This document shows, in pieces, positions 15,350 through 27,628 of a stretch of 64,000 nucleotides of DNA (position 1 is its first letter; every line of letters begins with the position of its first letter). The position numbers were made by a program, and so were the translations under genes. Under the pieces are notes generated by a model. That model saw only the letters and a list, made by a program, of their open reading frames with translations, was not told the origin of the DNA and did no database searches. The DNA comes from Aquabacterium sp. (GTDB lineage Bacteria > Pseudomonadota > Gammaproteobacteria > Burkholderiales > Burkholderiaceae_C). The stretch covers positions 124,001 to 188,000 of the forward strand of contig NZ_JAQSDR010000012.1 in assembly GCF_029946005.1 (NCBI RefSeq), in the 5' to 3' direction.

Positions 15350-15353
15350 CAAT

Positions 15354-15370
15354 TGGTGGAGCCGGGGGGA
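15354..15370. repeat. proximal attachment-site repeat inside ssrA 3' end
   Basis: The same 17 bases as 9424-9440, forming the acceptor-stem 3' strand and CCA of the tmRNA. The gene continues intact to the right, so integration preserved tmRNA. Confidence 0.9.
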
Positions 15371-15725
15371 ATTGAACCCCCGTCCGCAAACCATCACCGA
15401 GCAGTTCTACATGTGTAGCCGTCTGATTTGGATCTCACCGACTCTGTCGCGCAGCGGCACGCTACAGAATCCGCCAGTCACTTAATCTTGTTCTCTACCG
15501 AGTGACCCGGCAAAGAACCAGCCAATGTGTATGACCTCACAGTCCTTGTCTTACGACTCAGACCCAGCCCATCGGCCAACTGTTGTGAGGCTCACCGGTT
15601 TTAAGCGGCGAGTGCGAACTTTTGATCGTTTGCAGTTAGTTTGTTTCCAGCCGGATTTACGAGCAAACTGGAGCTCGACATGCCCTACTTCGGATCCGCA
15701 TCCACGTCGAAACCTGGTCGGCCCC
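15354..15725 (-). ncRNA. ssrA: transfer-messenger RNA
   Basis: tmRNA for trans-translation and rescue of stalled ribosomes. The 5' end GGGGCCGACCAGGTTTCGAC pairs with the 3' end CGGCTCC-ACCA over seven acceptor pairs (one G-U). The T arm is GGGGGTTCAATTCCCCC. The resume frame GCA AAC GAT CAA AAG TTC GCA CTC GCC GCT TAA encodes the tag ANDQKFALAA followed by a stop, close to the usual betaproteobacterial tag. Total 372 bases including the encoded CCA. The last 17 bases are the insertion core of the mobile element. Confidence 0.97.
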
Positions 15726-15742
15726 TTGGGAAAAGGTGTCCC

Positions 15743-15748
15743 ATTGTA
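15743..15748 (-). promoter_or_regulatory. -10 box of ssrA
   Basis: TACAAT on the minus strand, 17 bases before the mature tmRNA 5' end, leaving room for a short precursor leader. I see no convincing -35 box at 16-18 bases. Confidence 0.5.
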
Positions 15749-15783
15749 GGCTCAATCGCCAAAACCTGCTCGCAAATGCGGGA

Positions 15784-17013
15784 TCAACTCCGGTAGTCGG
15801 CGTTGATGGTCACGTAGTCGTGCGACAAGTCACAGGTCCACACGGTCACCTTTTCAGCGCCCCGCGCCAGGCCCACGCGCACGGTGATTTCGCTCTGCTT
15901 CATCACGCGCTGCCCGTCTTCCTCTCGATAGGCCGGGTGGCGGCCGCCCTTGGTCACCACGTGCACGTCGTCCAGGTGCAGCTCGATCAGGGTTTGGTCC
16001 AAATCGCCAATGCCCGCGTAGCCCACCGCGGCCAGGATGCGGCCCAGGTTGGGGTCGCTGGCGAAGAAGGCGGTTTTGACCAGCGGCGAGTGGGCGATGG
16101 CGTAGGCGGCCAGCTTGCATTCGTCCTCGGTGCGGCCACCTTCGACCGTGATGGTGATGAACTTGGTGGCACCTTCGCCGTCGCGCACGATGGCCTGGGC
16201 CAATTGCTGCGACACGGCGATCACGGCGGCGCGCAGGGCGCGGCCCTCGGCGCTGTCCAGGCTGGTGATCTCGTCGTGCGCGGCCTGGTTGGTGGCGATC
16301 AGCACGAAGGAGTCGTTGGTGGACGTGTCGCCATCGATGGTGATGCGGTTGAACGAGGCGTCGGCCGCTTCGGTCACCAGGGCTTGCAGCAGGCCGGGTG
16401 CAATCTTGGCGTCGGTCGCCAAAAAGCCCAGCATGGTCGCCATGTTGGGGCGGATCATGCCCGCGCCCTTGCTGATGCCAGTGATGCTGACCGTGGCGCC
16501 GCCAATGCTGATCTGCCGCGAGGCCGCCTTGGGCAAGGTGTCAGTGGTCATGATGCCTTCGGCGGCCACGCCCCATTGGTCGGCCTTCAAATCAGCCAGG
16601 GCGGCGGGCAGGCCGGCCTGGATGCGGTCCGTGGGCAAGGTCTCCATGATCACGCCGGTGGAAAACGGCAGGACCTGTTCGGGGGCGATGTTCAGATGGC
16701 GGGCCAGGGCCACACAGGTAGCGTGCGCGCGCACCAGGCCGTCTTCGCCGGTGCCCGCGTTGGCGTTGCCCGTGTTGATGAGCAGGGCGCGGATGCCGTA
16801 GTTGGCAGCCAGGTGCTTCTGGCACAGTTGCACCGGAGCGGCGCAGAAGCGGTTCTTGGTGAAGACGCCAGCCACCGCGCTGCCTTCGTCCAGGGTGATG
16901 ACCGTCAGGTCGCGGCGGTTGACCTTGCGGATGCCCGCCATGGTGATGCCCAGCTTGACGCCAGGAACAGGGTGCAGGTCTTGGTGATTGGGGGCGGACA
17001 GATTGACGGGCAT
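15784..17013 (-). CDS. argJ: bifunctional ornithine acetyltransferase / N-acetylglutamate synthase
   Basis: 409 residues. ArgJ transfers the acetyl group from N-acetylornithine to glutamate in the cyclic arginine pathway and can also make N-acetylglutamate from acetyl-CoA. The proprotein self-cleaves before a catalytic threonine; here the site is Ala192-Thr193 in [12 protein letters not shown]. Other conserved parts are [24 protein letters not shown], and the end [16 protein letters not shown]. The start is the ATG at 17013 ([10 protein letters not shown]). It is the last gene of a leftward run after the two-component genes. Confidence 0.97.
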   Translation of the reverse strand: MPVNLSAPNHQDLHPVPGVKLGITMAGIRKVNRRDLTVITLDEGSAVAGVFTKNRFCAAPVQLCQKHLAANYGIRALLINTGNANAGTGEDGLVRAHATCVALARHLNIAPEQVLPFSTGVIMETLPTDRIQAGLPAALADLKADQWGVAAEGIMTTDTLPKAASRQISIGGATVSITGISKGAGMIRPNMATMLGFLATDAKIAPGLLQALVTEAADASFNRITIDGDTSTNDSFVLIATNQAAHDEITSLDSAEGRALRAAVIAVSQQLAQAIVRDGEGATKFITITVEGGRTEDECKLAAYAIAHSPLVKTAFFASDPNLGRILAAVGYAGIGDLDQTLIELHLDDVHVVTKGGRHPAYREEDGQRVMKQSEITVRVGLARGAEKVTVWTCDLSHDYVTINADYRS

Positions 17014-17044
17014 GGTGAGTGGGCTCCAGCGAAGGCTGTGATTT

Positions 17045-17863
17045 TCACATGGCCTTGAACTGGTAGGCGTACATCCGGCTGACTTCCAGGGTTTCCGGGC
17101 GGCCCCGCAGGTGCACGCGCATGCGGCCGTTGACGCGGCTGACGCGCTCAATGGCCTTGAGGTTGACCACGGCGCTGCGGTGCACTTGCCAGAAATGCTG
17201 GGGGTTCAGCCGGGGCACCAGCTCGCGCAGGGGGGTGCGGATCAGCACCTCCGAGCCGATGGTGCCGGTGCTGAGGGTGATCACGCGGACGTATTTGTCA
17301 GCGGCTTCGAAATACTGAACCTCTTCGATCGGGATCATGAGCAGGCCCGAGCCCATGGCGGCCTGGATCACGGTCAAAGGGGCCAACGACGGGGCGAGGT
17401 CAGCCTGCCGTTCCTGGTTCGCACTGCGCAGGGCTTGCAGGGTGCCCGCCAGGGCGCCGTCGTCTTGCGCAAGGGCGCGCAGTTTGAGCTGATCCTTCAG
17501 TCGCTGGCAGGTGGCAGCCATGCGCGTGGTCTGAACCGGCTTGAGCACGTAGTCGACAGCGGCGCGCTCGAAGGCGGCCAAGGCGTACTGGTCGTAGGCC
17601 GTGACGAACACGATCAGTGGCAAAGGCTGATCGGCGGGCCAGGTTTCGACGATGGCTTCGGCCGCATCCAGGCCGTCACGGTCAGGCATGTGAATGTCAA
17701 GAAACAGGATGTCGGGCAACTCGGCCAGGGCTCGGGTGATGGCTTCGCCGCCATCGCGTGCGGGCGGCAGCAGCGTCAACTCGGGCCACAGGGTGGTCAA
17801 CATCGCGGTCAGGGCTTGGGCCAGCACGGGTTCGTCTTCGGCGATCAGGGCGGTTGCGTTCAT
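17045..17863 (-). CDS. LytTR-family response regulator
   Basis: 272 residues. The receiver domain (about 4-125) has the acidic pair Glu9/Asp10, phospho-acceptor Asp56 in FLDIHMP, Thr88 and Lys108. A linker is followed by the LytTR DNA-binding domain (about 165-270) with [21 protein letters not shown] and [11 protein letters not shown]. It acts as a transcription factor for direct-repeat targets. It overlaps the sensor gene by 4 bases (ATGA), so they are a pair. Likely targets are the TRAP permease upstream or genes elsewhere. Confidence 0.94.
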   Translation of the reverse strand: MNATALIAEDEPVLAQALTAMLTTLWPELTLLPPARDGGEAITRALAELPDILFLDIHMPDRDGLDAAEAIVETWPADQPLPLIVFVTAYDQYALAAFERAAVDYVLKPVQTTRMAATCQRLKDQLKLRALAQDDGALAGTLQALRSANQERQADLAPSLAPLTVIQAAMGSGLLMIPIEEVQYFEAADKYVRVITLSTGTIGSEVLIRTPLRELVPRLNPQHFWQVHRSAVVNLKAIERVSRVNGRMRVHLRGRPETLEVSRMYAYQFKAM

Positions 17864-19032
17864 GGCAGGGCAATGGCGTTGATGAGGGCCGGGTGGGCCA
17901 CGGGCAGGCGCAAGGTCACGTGGGTGCCAGCGCCCGCGGGCTGGGTTTCCAGGCTCAGGCTGGCGGTGCTGCCGTACAGCGATTGCAGGCGATCGCGCAC
18001 GCAGCTCAGGCCGAAGCCACCAACGCCGCGCCGGGTCAGCGGAGTGCTGGTCTGAAGGCCTTGGCCAGTGTCGTTCACGCACAGGATGAGGTGCTGGCCA
18101 TCGTGGCGGGCTTGCACGGTCAATTGCCCACCTTGGCGGCTGGGCTCCAGGCCATGCTGGATGGCGTTCTCCACCAGGGGCTGCAGCAACATGGGTGGCA
18201 CAGGGAGGGCGGCCAATTCGTCGGGCAACTCCAGTGTCACGCGCAAACGCGGTCCCATGCGGATTTGCATCAAGGCCAGGTAATCGGCCACCCGGGTGAA
18301 CTCTTCCGACAAGGGGTGGGCGGGGATGCGGGTGGCGCTCAGGGTGGCGCGTAAAAATGCAATCAGGTGGGTCAGCATGTCTTGCGCACGCGGTGGATCG
18401 CTCAGGATCAGGGCGTGCAGGTTGGCCAGGGTGTTGAACAGCATGTGCGGTTCCAACTGGGCTTGCAGCAATTGCAGTTGGGCTTCGACCGCCTGGCGTT
18501 GCGCGGCTTCGGCGCGCAGCTCGCTGGCAGCCAGGCGCACGCGCAGGTAATCGACGGTGAAGGTGACCAGGGCCGAGCTGTAGCTCAGCACCATCGACAC
18601 GCCAATGGGCGGGCGCTGCTCGGGCACCGGGAAAGGCCAAGGCAGGGCCAGCGCAGCCTTGGCCATGGCGATGCCCATGATGCCGGCCAAGGGGATGCCA
18701 AACAGGATGCACAGCACGATGGCGGGCCAGCCCACCAAGCCATACACGCCGCTGCGGTCAAAGCGCTCTCGGGCATCGGGCAGTTGCTTCCAGCGGCGGC
18801 GCGCTTCGCTCAGCCACACGATGCCCAGCAAGGTCCAGCACCAGTAACCCAGGCACAAGGCGTAGGTCATGTTGACCAGGAAGCCGTAGCGGTGCAAAGA
18901 TTCGCGGCCCAGTGCCCACTCCATCGCCCACATCACCAAGGCGATGGACACGCTCCACAGCAGGTTGAACCGCCCGGTCCGGGGGATGGATCCGTGGACG
19001 ATCAGGTCGCTGGGGTATTCGCTGTCGGACAT
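17860..19032 (-). CDS. LytS-like sensor histidine kinase
   Basis: 390 residues. Four predicted transmembrane helices (about 22-45, 52-74, 97-125, 143-163) without a recognised sensing domain are followed by a short coiled coil and the His_kinase domain. The phosphoaccessible His196 lies in QLEPHMLFNTLANL. ATP-binding N box QPLVENAIQHGLE and G boxes DTGQGL and GGFGLSCVRDRL follow. It phosphorylates the partner LytTR regulator. It starts 10 bases after the TRAP permease gene stops, so the three genes probably form one transcript. Stimulus unknown. Confidence 0.93.
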   Translation of the reverse strand: MSDSEYPSDLIVHGSIPRTGRFNLLWSVSIALVMWAMEWALGRESLHRYGFLVNMTYALCLGYWCWTLLGIVWLSEARRRWKQLPDARERFDRSGVYGLVGWPAIVLCILFGIPLAGIMGIAMAKAALALPWPFPVPEQRPPIGVSMVLSYSSALVTFTVDYLRVRLAASELRAEAAQRQAVEAQLQLLQAQLEPHMLFNTLANLHALILSDPPRAQDMLTHLIAFLRATLSATRIPAHPLSEEFTRVADYLALMQIRMGPRLRVTLELPDELAALPVPPMLLQPLVENAIQHGLEPSRQGGQLTVQARHDGQHLILCVNDTGQGLQTSTPLTRRGVGGFGLSCVRDRLQSLYGSTASLSLETQPAGAGTHVTLRLPVAHPALINAIALP

Positions 19033-19042
19033 CAGCAGCGTT

Positions 19043-21193
19043 CTACCTTAAAAACCGCAGCCACTCCACATGCTGCACGATCAGCGGCCCAAAGCCCACG
19101 ATCACCAGGCTGATGGACATGACCGCGATGGGCAGTAGCCAGCGTTCATACCGATGCACGAAGCTGGCGTGCTGGACCTCGTGGTCAGAGGCGTCGATTT
19201 CGTCTTCGCCCACCACCTGGCGCGTCAGCAACTGGTTCAGCGCCACGGGTGGCAGCAGGTAGCCCAACTCAAAGGCCACCAGCACCATCATCCAGAAGTG
19301 CACCGGGTCGATGCCATTGCGGTAGGCGATGGGGGCCAGCGTGCCTGACACCAGGAAGATGGCGCCGATGGGTTCCATGAACATGCCCAGCACCACTTTG
19401 GCGATCATCAGGAAGGCCATGGCGGCCCAAACACTGGAGAAATGGTGCGGCGCCAAATCGATGATTTCGGAGCGTTCCACCACGCCACCCACGGTCTGCG
19501 ACAGCATCATCAGGCCGATGTAGGCACCGATGTGAGACACCGTTTCGGTGGTGGCCGCGCGGATGGCGGGTTCAACGCCGTCCTGCCGGTGTGCGGCATA
19601 GCTGGGTTGCTGGGACGAAGCCTTGACCGGGGCCCTCGAAGCCAGGATCTTGTCGAGCGTCAGCACCACGATCATCAGCACGGGGATGATCGTGGGCGCC
19701 GAGATCTCGTTCAGAGGCGTTTCAAGTGCATAGGTGTAGAAACCCACCACCGCGATCACCGCCGCCACGTGCGGCAGCAGGGGCACGATCTGGCGCAGCA
19801 TCTCGGGCAGCGCCACCTTGGGCGATTCGATGTTCACGCGTTGCGTGCGGCGCATTTGCGAGGCGATGAAGAACATGGTCGAGGTCAGCACGAACACGTA
19901 ACCACCCCAGTGGAAGAGCTGGTCGGACGTGACCTCCTTGTTGAGCATGGTGATGCCGACCACCAGCAGGCTGGGCCGCAGCACCACGCCCAGCGAGCCC
20001 GACATGGCTGTGGCTGCCAGCGCGTACTGGCTGCTGCCACCCACCGCGCGCACCTCGTGGTAAATGATGGCGCCCGCCGCGATGACGAACACGCCGGAGG
20101 CGCCGGAGTAGGCGGTGGGCAGGGCGGCGGCGAGCAAGATCAGGTAGGTCAACAGCTCTGGCGAGAACTTCCAGGGCCGCAGCGTGTTCATGAACAGGTC
20201 TACCAGTCGGCTCTGCTTGAGCAGCATGCCCGCCCAGATGTACAGCGCCAGTTGCAAGGGCAGGTTGGGGATGTCCATCAACTTGCTCACGTAGATGGCC
20301 AGTCCGGACGGATGGTTGTGCAGCAGGAAATAGACGCCGGAAATGATGCCCATGCTGGCGAAAAGCGGGATGGACTGCAGGGACTCGGCCCAGGTGCCCA
20401 GTCCCTTGGTGCCCTCGGTCACGGGCTTGGCCACGCGGTAAACGCTGATCGCCATCAGCACGCCGAACAGCAGCATCCACAGGTAGTACATCCAGGGCGC
20501 CTCCAGGGGCACGCCTGCGTCGACCGAGACCTGGTGGTATTGGACCGCGGACAAGAACAGCAAGGCCGAAGCGATGCTCATCGTGATCGCCTGCATGCGG
20601 AAGTCGCGCACGAACTTCGGCGGGCGCAGGCAGATGTGGTGAAAGCCCAGCGTGGTGGCGATGGAGGTCACCGTCAGCAGCAGCAGCAAAATCAGCGGGC
20701 GGTTCTCGCTGCCAAAACTGAACAGGCCGAAGAAGCTGGTCTCGACCGTGCGATAGGCCACGACAACCGGGGTGATGTGCTTGACCACCTGCTCGTACAG
20801 CGCGTGCCTGGACTGGCACTGCGCCACCGTGGACACGACCGCCTGGCGAAGCATGGCCGGGTCCATGGCCTGCTCGGCGAAGAGGTCGTCGATGTCATCG
20901 TCGGGCGCGCTTTTTTGAGCGCGTGCGGCCTGCAGGCGGGCCACCTCGGCCTCGACGTTCATGCTCGGATTGCAAGTCGGCCGCACGGGGTCGGCCCGCA
21001 TCATGAAATACTGAACATGCCCACGGTCGTCGTGGAACATGATCTCGCCGAATTTAAGCAATTGGCCGTGGATCATCTCGCCAGTCCCAATGAGCAGGAT
21101 CAGGAGCAGCAGTGAGATGGTGGGCAGGCTGATCAGCCATTCAGGGGCGGTTCTCCCCAGCAGGCGTGGGGGTGCCATGGTGATGGTCGTCAT
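19043..21193 (-). CDS. TRAP transporter large permease-like protein (DctM family)
   Basis: 716 residues, a many-helix inner-membrane protein. The C-terminal two thirds have the DctM-like arrangement: a tandem of helical bundles with glycine-rich turns such as PTAYSGASGVFVIAAGAIIYHE, GSLGVVLRPSLLVVG and MFMEPIGAIFLVSGTLAPIA. The N-terminal 250 residues add a periplasmic loop and extra helices, perhaps a fused DctQ-like unit. No gene for a DctP binding protein or separate DctQ is nearby. The start is the ATG at 21193 with AGGAG eight bases upstream. Substrate unknown. It is followed closely by the sensor kinase. Confidence 0.8.
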   Translation of the reverse strand: MTTITMAPPRLLGRTAPEWLISLPTISLLLLILLIGTGEMIHGQLLKFGEIMFHDDRGHVQYFMMRADPVRPTCNPSMNVEAEVARLQAARAQKSAPDDDIDDLFAEQAMDPAMLRQAVVSTVAQCQSRHALYEQVVKHITPVVVAYRTVETSFFGLFSFGSENRPLILLLLLTVTSIATTLGFHHICLRPPKFVRDFRMQAITMSIASALLFLSAVQYHQVSVDAGVPLEAPWMYYLWMLLFGVLMAISVYRVAKPVTEGTKGLGTWAESLQSIPLFASMGIISGVYFLLHNHPSGLAIYVSKLMDIPNLPLQLALYIWAGMLLKQSRLVDLFMNTLRPWKFSPELLTYLILLAAALPTAYSGASGVFVIAAGAIIYHEVRAVGGSSQYALAATAMSGSLGVVLRPSLLVVGITMLNKEVTSDQLFHWGGYVFVLTSTMFFIASQMRRTQRVNIESPKVALPEMLRQIVPLLPHVAAVIAVVGFYTYALETPLNEISAPTIIPVLMIVVLTLDKILASRAPVKASSQQPSYAAHRQDGVEPAIRAATTETVSHIGAYIGLMMLSQTVGGVVERSEIIDLAPHHFSSVWAAMAFLMIAKVVLGMFMEPIGAIFLVSGTLAPIAYRNGIDPVHFWMMVLVAFELGYLLPPVALNQLLTRQVVGEDEIDASDHEVQHASFVHRYERWLLPIAVMSISLVIVGFGPLIVQHVEWLRFLR

Positions 21194-21334
21194 CGTTTTG
21201 TCTCCTGGCGACGGCACATCAAGGCGCCGCCTGTTGTCATGTCTCCGGCAATATAGAGACGTGGGGCGGCTTGTTCCAGCGCCGTGGGACGAGTGACCGC
21301 TGCGCTTCGCGAACGGCATGTGGGCGTCGCGATC

Positions 21335-21360
21335 AAAAAAAAGAGCCCCGAAGGGCTCTT
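21335..21360 (-). terminator. intrinsic terminator of secA
   Basis: Minus strand AGAGCCC-TTCG-GGGCTCT followed by eight T, a textbook stem with UUCG loop, 31 bases after the secA stop. Confidence 0.92.
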
Positions 21361-21390
21361 GATCATCTTTGCCTGGGCACGTGATTCAGT

Positions 21391-24135
<2,745 letters not shown>

Positions 24136-24226
24136 GGAAGCGTTTAGAGAGAACCGGAGCCAAAAAGTGTAGCACCAGGGTGAGGCCAGCCTGTGTCCAA
24201 GGGTTGGCCCCTACAATGACGCCGCC

Positions 24227-24589
24227 ATGCGATCCCCCCGCCTCCGCGGCGCTGCCGCGTCGTCCACCAATGCCGTGCGAGCCCTTTTGCTCGCTGCGGC
24301 CTTGCTGTGCGCGCAGTGGGCGGGTTTGCTGCACCGGATCGACCACGCCGCTGGCCAGGGCGATCTGCAGGCCCATGGCCAATCAGACCGTTCTCCGGCC
24401 AGCCCGTCTTCACTGTCGCATTCTTGCGTGGTGTTCGATGGCGCTTACCTGGCGGATTTGCTGCCCGCCGCCCTGGTGGGCCCCCTGGCGACGCACGTGG
24501 TTCATGTGCAGCCGTCTGCCCTCGGCTTCGCGTCGTGGCAAGGCCTGTTCTTCGGCCATTTTCAGCCGCGTGCGCCGCCGACTGCCTGA
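24227..24589 (+). CDS. small DUF2946-like protein upstream of a TonB receptor
   Basis: 120 residues with an N-terminal hydrophobic segment (about 17-36, VRALLLAAALLCAQWAGLLH) and histidines in LHRIDHA, then SHSCVVFDGAYLADLL and a histidine-containing end. Layout and position recall the short DUF2946-type proteins often found beside metal-related outer-membrane receptors, but the match is loose. It lies 101 bases upstream of the receptor on the same strand and probably shares its transcript. Confidence 0.6.
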   Translation: MRSPRLRGAAASSTNAVRALLLAAALLCAQWAGLLHRIDHAAGQGDLQAHGQSDRSPASPSSLSHSCVVFDGAYLADLLPAALVGPLATHVVHVQPSALGFASWQGLFFGHFQPRAPPTA

Positions 24590-24690
24590 AGGTTCTTCGA
24601 CCCCAGCCCGACCGTGTCAGCCCGTTGCCTTCCTTCATGAGGACGCGCGCCGCTGCCGGTCGCTGATTTGTCCTTCAAGGAATTCTCTTC

Positions 24691-26685
24691 ATGCAGCTCC
24701 AACGCACTTTGTTGGCCAGCGCGGTTTTGTCCGCCCTGGCTTCGACCTCCTTTGCCCAAACGGCATCCCCCGTACCCACCACCACGCCACCCGTGCCACA
24801 GCAAGAGGTGGCCTTGCCCACGGTGACCGTCACCGCCACGCCTTTTGGCGCCAGTGAAGGCGCCCAGATCCTCGCCCCCGCCAAAGTCTTGTCGGGCGAT
24901 GAACTCCGCAACAAGATGGGCGCTTCTCTGGGCGATACCCTGTCCCATGAGCTGGGTGTGTCGGCCTCGGCCTTTGGCGCGGGCGCTTCGCGGCCCATCA
25001 TCCGTGGCCTGGAAGGCTCGCGCGTCAAGATTCTGCAGAACGGCATGGACGTGTCCGATGTGTCCGGCCTGTCGAACGACCATGGCGTGACGATCGACGG
25101 CCCCACGGCCCGCCAGATCGAGATCCTGCGGGGCCCCGCCGCGCTGCTTTACGGATCGGGCGCCATCGGCGGCCTGGTCAATGTGGTCAACGACCGCATC
25201 CCCACGGTGCTGGAGCCGGAGCCCACGGGCGAGGCCGAATTGCGTCATGGCACGGTGGACAAGAGCGCCACGGCTTCCGTTTCGGCCACCGGTTCCGCCG
25301 GGGCCATCGGCCTGCACGTGGATGGCAGCGCGCGCAGCGCCAGCGACTACAAGATTTCCGATGACCGCCGTTTGCCTTGGTCCTACGCCCGCCAGCACAG
25401 CGTGGGCGTGGGCGCTTCTTACATCCAGGGCTGGGGCCACATTGGCGCTTCGGTGGGGCAGGTAGAGAGCCGCTACGGCATCCCCACCGAAGAAGGTGCG
25501 CAGATCGACCAGAAGCAAACGCGCTACGACCTCGACACCTTGGTCAAGAACCCGTTCGCGTCCTTCGAAACCTTCAAGTTCAAGCTGGGCTACACGGACT
25601 ACCAGCATTCAGAGCTGGACCTGGAAGGCGTGCCCGAGACCAACTTTGCGAACCGCGCACTCGAGTCGCGCTGGGAACTGACGCATGCGCCCATCGCTGG
25701 CTGGCATGGCACCTTCGGCCTGCAAACCGAAGACAGCAAGTTCTCGGCCCTGAGCGCCGATGGCGGGGCCCCCGACACCGTGCCGGTCACCAAATCGACC
25801 TCGGCTGCTGGATTTTTGGTGGAAGAGCGCGACTTTGGCCCGGTGCGCATGAACGCTGGCTTGCGGTATGAAAACGTCAAGCGTCGGCCCGTGACGGGCG
25901 AAGACCGTTCGTTCGGCCTCACCTCGTATTCCGTGGGCGGCTTGTGGCCCTTCACGCCGGGCTATGGCTTGGGCCTGACCGTTTCGGTGGCCGAGCGCGC
26001 ACCCGCCACCGAAGAGCTCTACTCAAACGGCCCGCACGATGCCACTGGCACCTTCGATGTCGGCAGCGCCGCGTTCAAGAAAGAGACGTCGCAGAACTTC
26101 GAGTTGTCGCTGCAGAAGACCCTCGGCCTGATTCGATGGAAGGCCAACGTCTTCGAGAACCACGTCAAGGATTTCATCTACGGCCAGATCACCGGCAACT
26201 TGGTGGACGAGGATGGTTTGCCTGGCGGTGACCTGCGTGAACGCGTTTTCGGCCAGGCCGACGCCGTCATCCGTGGCGCCGAGGCTGAGCTGAGCTACAA
26301 CCAACGCGGGCAGGGGCTGTCATGGCGCGGCTTTGCCGACACCTCACGTGGTTCGCTGAACGATGGTGGCAGCTTGCCACTGCAGCCCGCCACCCGTTTC
26401 GGGGCCGACATTGGCTTCAAGCAAGGGCCATGGCGCACGGGGGCATCGGTGATCCATGCGCAGTCGCAAGACCGCCTGGCCGCGTCTGAAACGCCCACGC
26501 CTTCTTACACGCAGCTGGATGCCAACCTGGCTTATGTGCAGCGCATCGGCAGCAACGATGTGACTTGGTTCCTGCTGGCCAAGAACCTGCTGAACGAAGA
26601 CATCCGCCTATCGACCTCGGTGCTCAAGGACGTGGCGCCCTTGCCGGGTCGCAACTTCATCGTGGGAGTGCGGACGCGGTTTTGA
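24691..26685 (+). CDS. TonB-dependent outer-membrane receptor, ZnuD-like
   Basis: 664 residues. A signal peptide ends at ...STSFA; a TonB-box-like LPTVTVTATP stretch follows. The plug domain (about 50-165) has RPIIRGLEGSRVKILQNGMD, DHGVTIDG and EILRGPAALLYGSGAIGG, the wording of ZnuD-type zinc receptors. The beta barrel ends in an aromatic-terminated strand (IVGVRTRF). Unlike Neisseria ZnuD there is no histidine-rich loop, so zinc is likely but not proven. The last 29 bases overlap the convergent M23 peptidase gene. Confidence 0.88.
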   Translation: MQLQRTLLASAVLSALASTSFAQTASPVPTTTPPVPQQEVALPTVTVTATPFGASEGAQILAPAKVLSGDELRNKMGASLGDTLSHELGVSASAFGAGASRPIIRGLEGSRVKILQNGMDVSDVSGLSNDHGVTIDGPTARQIEILRGPAALLYGSGAIGGLVNVVNDRIPTVLEPEPTGEAELRHGTVDKSATASVSATGSAGAIGLHVDGSARSASDYKISDDRRLPWSYARQHSVGVGASYIQGWGHIGASVGQVESRYGIPTEEGAQIDQKQTRYDLDTLVKNPFASFETFKFKLGYTDYQHSELDLEGVPETNFANRALESRWELTHAPIAGWHGTFGLQTEDSKFSALSADGGAPDTVPVTKSTSAAGFLVEERDFGPVRMNAGLRYENVKRRPVTGEDRSFGLTSYSVGGLWPFTPGYGLGLTVSVAERAPATEELYSNGPHDATGTFDVGSAAFKKETSQNFELSLQKTLGLIRWKANVFENHVKDFIYGQITGNLVDEDGLPGGDLRERVFGQADAVIRGAEAELSYNQRGQGLSWRGFADTSRGSLNDGGSLPLQPATRFGADIGFKQGPWRTGASVIHAQSQDRLAASETPTPSYTQLDANLAYVQRIGSNDVTWFLLAKNLLNEDIRLSTSVLKDVAPLPGRNFIVGVRTRF

Positions 26686-27628
26686 CCGGTGCCTTGCCCT
26701 GCCCGGCCAGGAACTTGGCCGGGTTTTGCTGCACGCCCTCCACCAGCACCTCAAAGTGCAGGTGGGGCCCGGTGGATCGGCCCGTGGTGCCCACTTCAGC
26801 GATGGGCTGGCCGCGTTTGACCAGGTCGCCTTGATGCACCAGCATCTTGGAGGCGTGCGCGTAGCGGGTCACCAGGCCATTGCCATGGTCCAGCTCCACC
26901 AGCAAGCCATATTGCGGATGGGGCCCGGCCGACAGCACCACGCCACCAGCGGCCGCGTTGATGACCGTGCCCACGTCGGCGGCAAAGTCCAGGCCGGTGT
27001 GCAGGGCCGGTGCGCGCGTGAAAGGGTCGCGGCGGAAGCCAAAGCCCGAGCCCACCGGGCCTTCAATCGGGGCGCTGCTGGGCACCATCAAGGCCTCCAG
27101 CCGCTTTTCAAACAGGCGCGATTCGATCAGCGTGAGGACGTCGGCATTGCGGTCGCTCAAGGTGCCCATTTGCGCCATCTGCTTGTTCAACGCTTCCAGC
27201 GTCGTGCTGGACGGGGTGGGCGGCTGGCGCAAGGGCACCAGGGGGCCACCACTGGCCGAAGCTGGCAAGCCCTCCATGTGTTTCAGCTCTTCGGGTTTGA
27301 TGCCCGCCAGGCCGGCCACACGTTCGTTGACGGCTTCCAGGCGCAGCAGGCGGGCCTGCATTTCGCCCACGCGCTCGGCCATGGCGTCCAGGTTCTCGCG
27401 CATGAAGCGGTCGCGCTGGGCCAACTCCTTGCGCTCAACGTAGCGAACGGCTTCAGAGATGATGGGCCAATGTTCATGCGCCGCCTTGAGCACGATGGCG
27501 TGGTAAAAGCCCAGAGACGCCAGCATCAGCGGCACCAGCAAGGCCAGCACGGCCAAGCCCAGCGACCATGGTGTGAACTGCAGGACCCGGGTGCGTGCCA
27601 GGGGACTGGTGGTGATCAGAATCTGCAT
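26657..27628 (-). CDS. M23 family metallopeptidase
   Basis: 323 residues. One transmembrane helix (about 22-46), a coiled-coil region (about 60-190), and a C-terminal LytM/M23 domain with HTGLDFAAD and HLHFEV, the zinc-binding histidines being present. It is predicted to be an inner-membrane-anchored periplasmic peptidoglycan endopeptidase or a regulator of amidases. The 3' end overlaps the TonB receptor by 29 bases in opposite orientation. The DciA-like gene diverges from it, 30 bases away. Confidence 0.9.
   Translation of the reverse strand: MQILITTSPLARTRVLQFTPWSLGLAVLALLVPLMLASLGFYHAIVLKAAHEHWPIISEAVRYVERKELAQRDRFMRENLDAMAERVGEMQARLLRLEAVNERVAGLAGIKPEELKHMEGLPASASGGPLVPLRQPPTPSSTTLEALNKQMAQMGTLSDRNADVLTLIESRLFEKRLEALMVPSSAPIEGPVGSGFGFRRDPFTRAPALHTGLDFAADVGTVINAAAGGVVLSAGPHPQYGLLVELDHGNGLVTRYAHASKMLVHQGDLVKRGQPIAEVGTTGRSTGPHLHFEVLVEGVQQNPAKFLAGQGKAPVKTASALPR

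Larger units (their letters stand above)
9424..15370. mobile_element. integrated mobile element at the 3' end of ssrA (5.9 kb)
   Basis: Bounded by a perfect 17-bp direct repeat (9424-9440 and 15354-15370) of which the right copy is the 3' end of the intact tmRNA gene. The integrase gene is adjacent to that end, the classical layout for tmRNA-integrating islands. Contents from left: Rep_trans-like protein, hairpin cluster, 57-residue protein, two overlapping small proteins, divergent serine recombinase, lipoprotein, tyrosine integrase. The interior is visibly AT-richer than the flanks. No capsid, terminase, relaxase or conjugation genes are seen, so it is neither a complete prophage nor a complete conjugative element. 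Confidence 0.9.

Noticed and set aside
9424..15370. Complete prophage or conjugative element
   Set aside because: No terminase, capsid, tail, relaxase or type IV secretion gene is present in the 5.9 kb.
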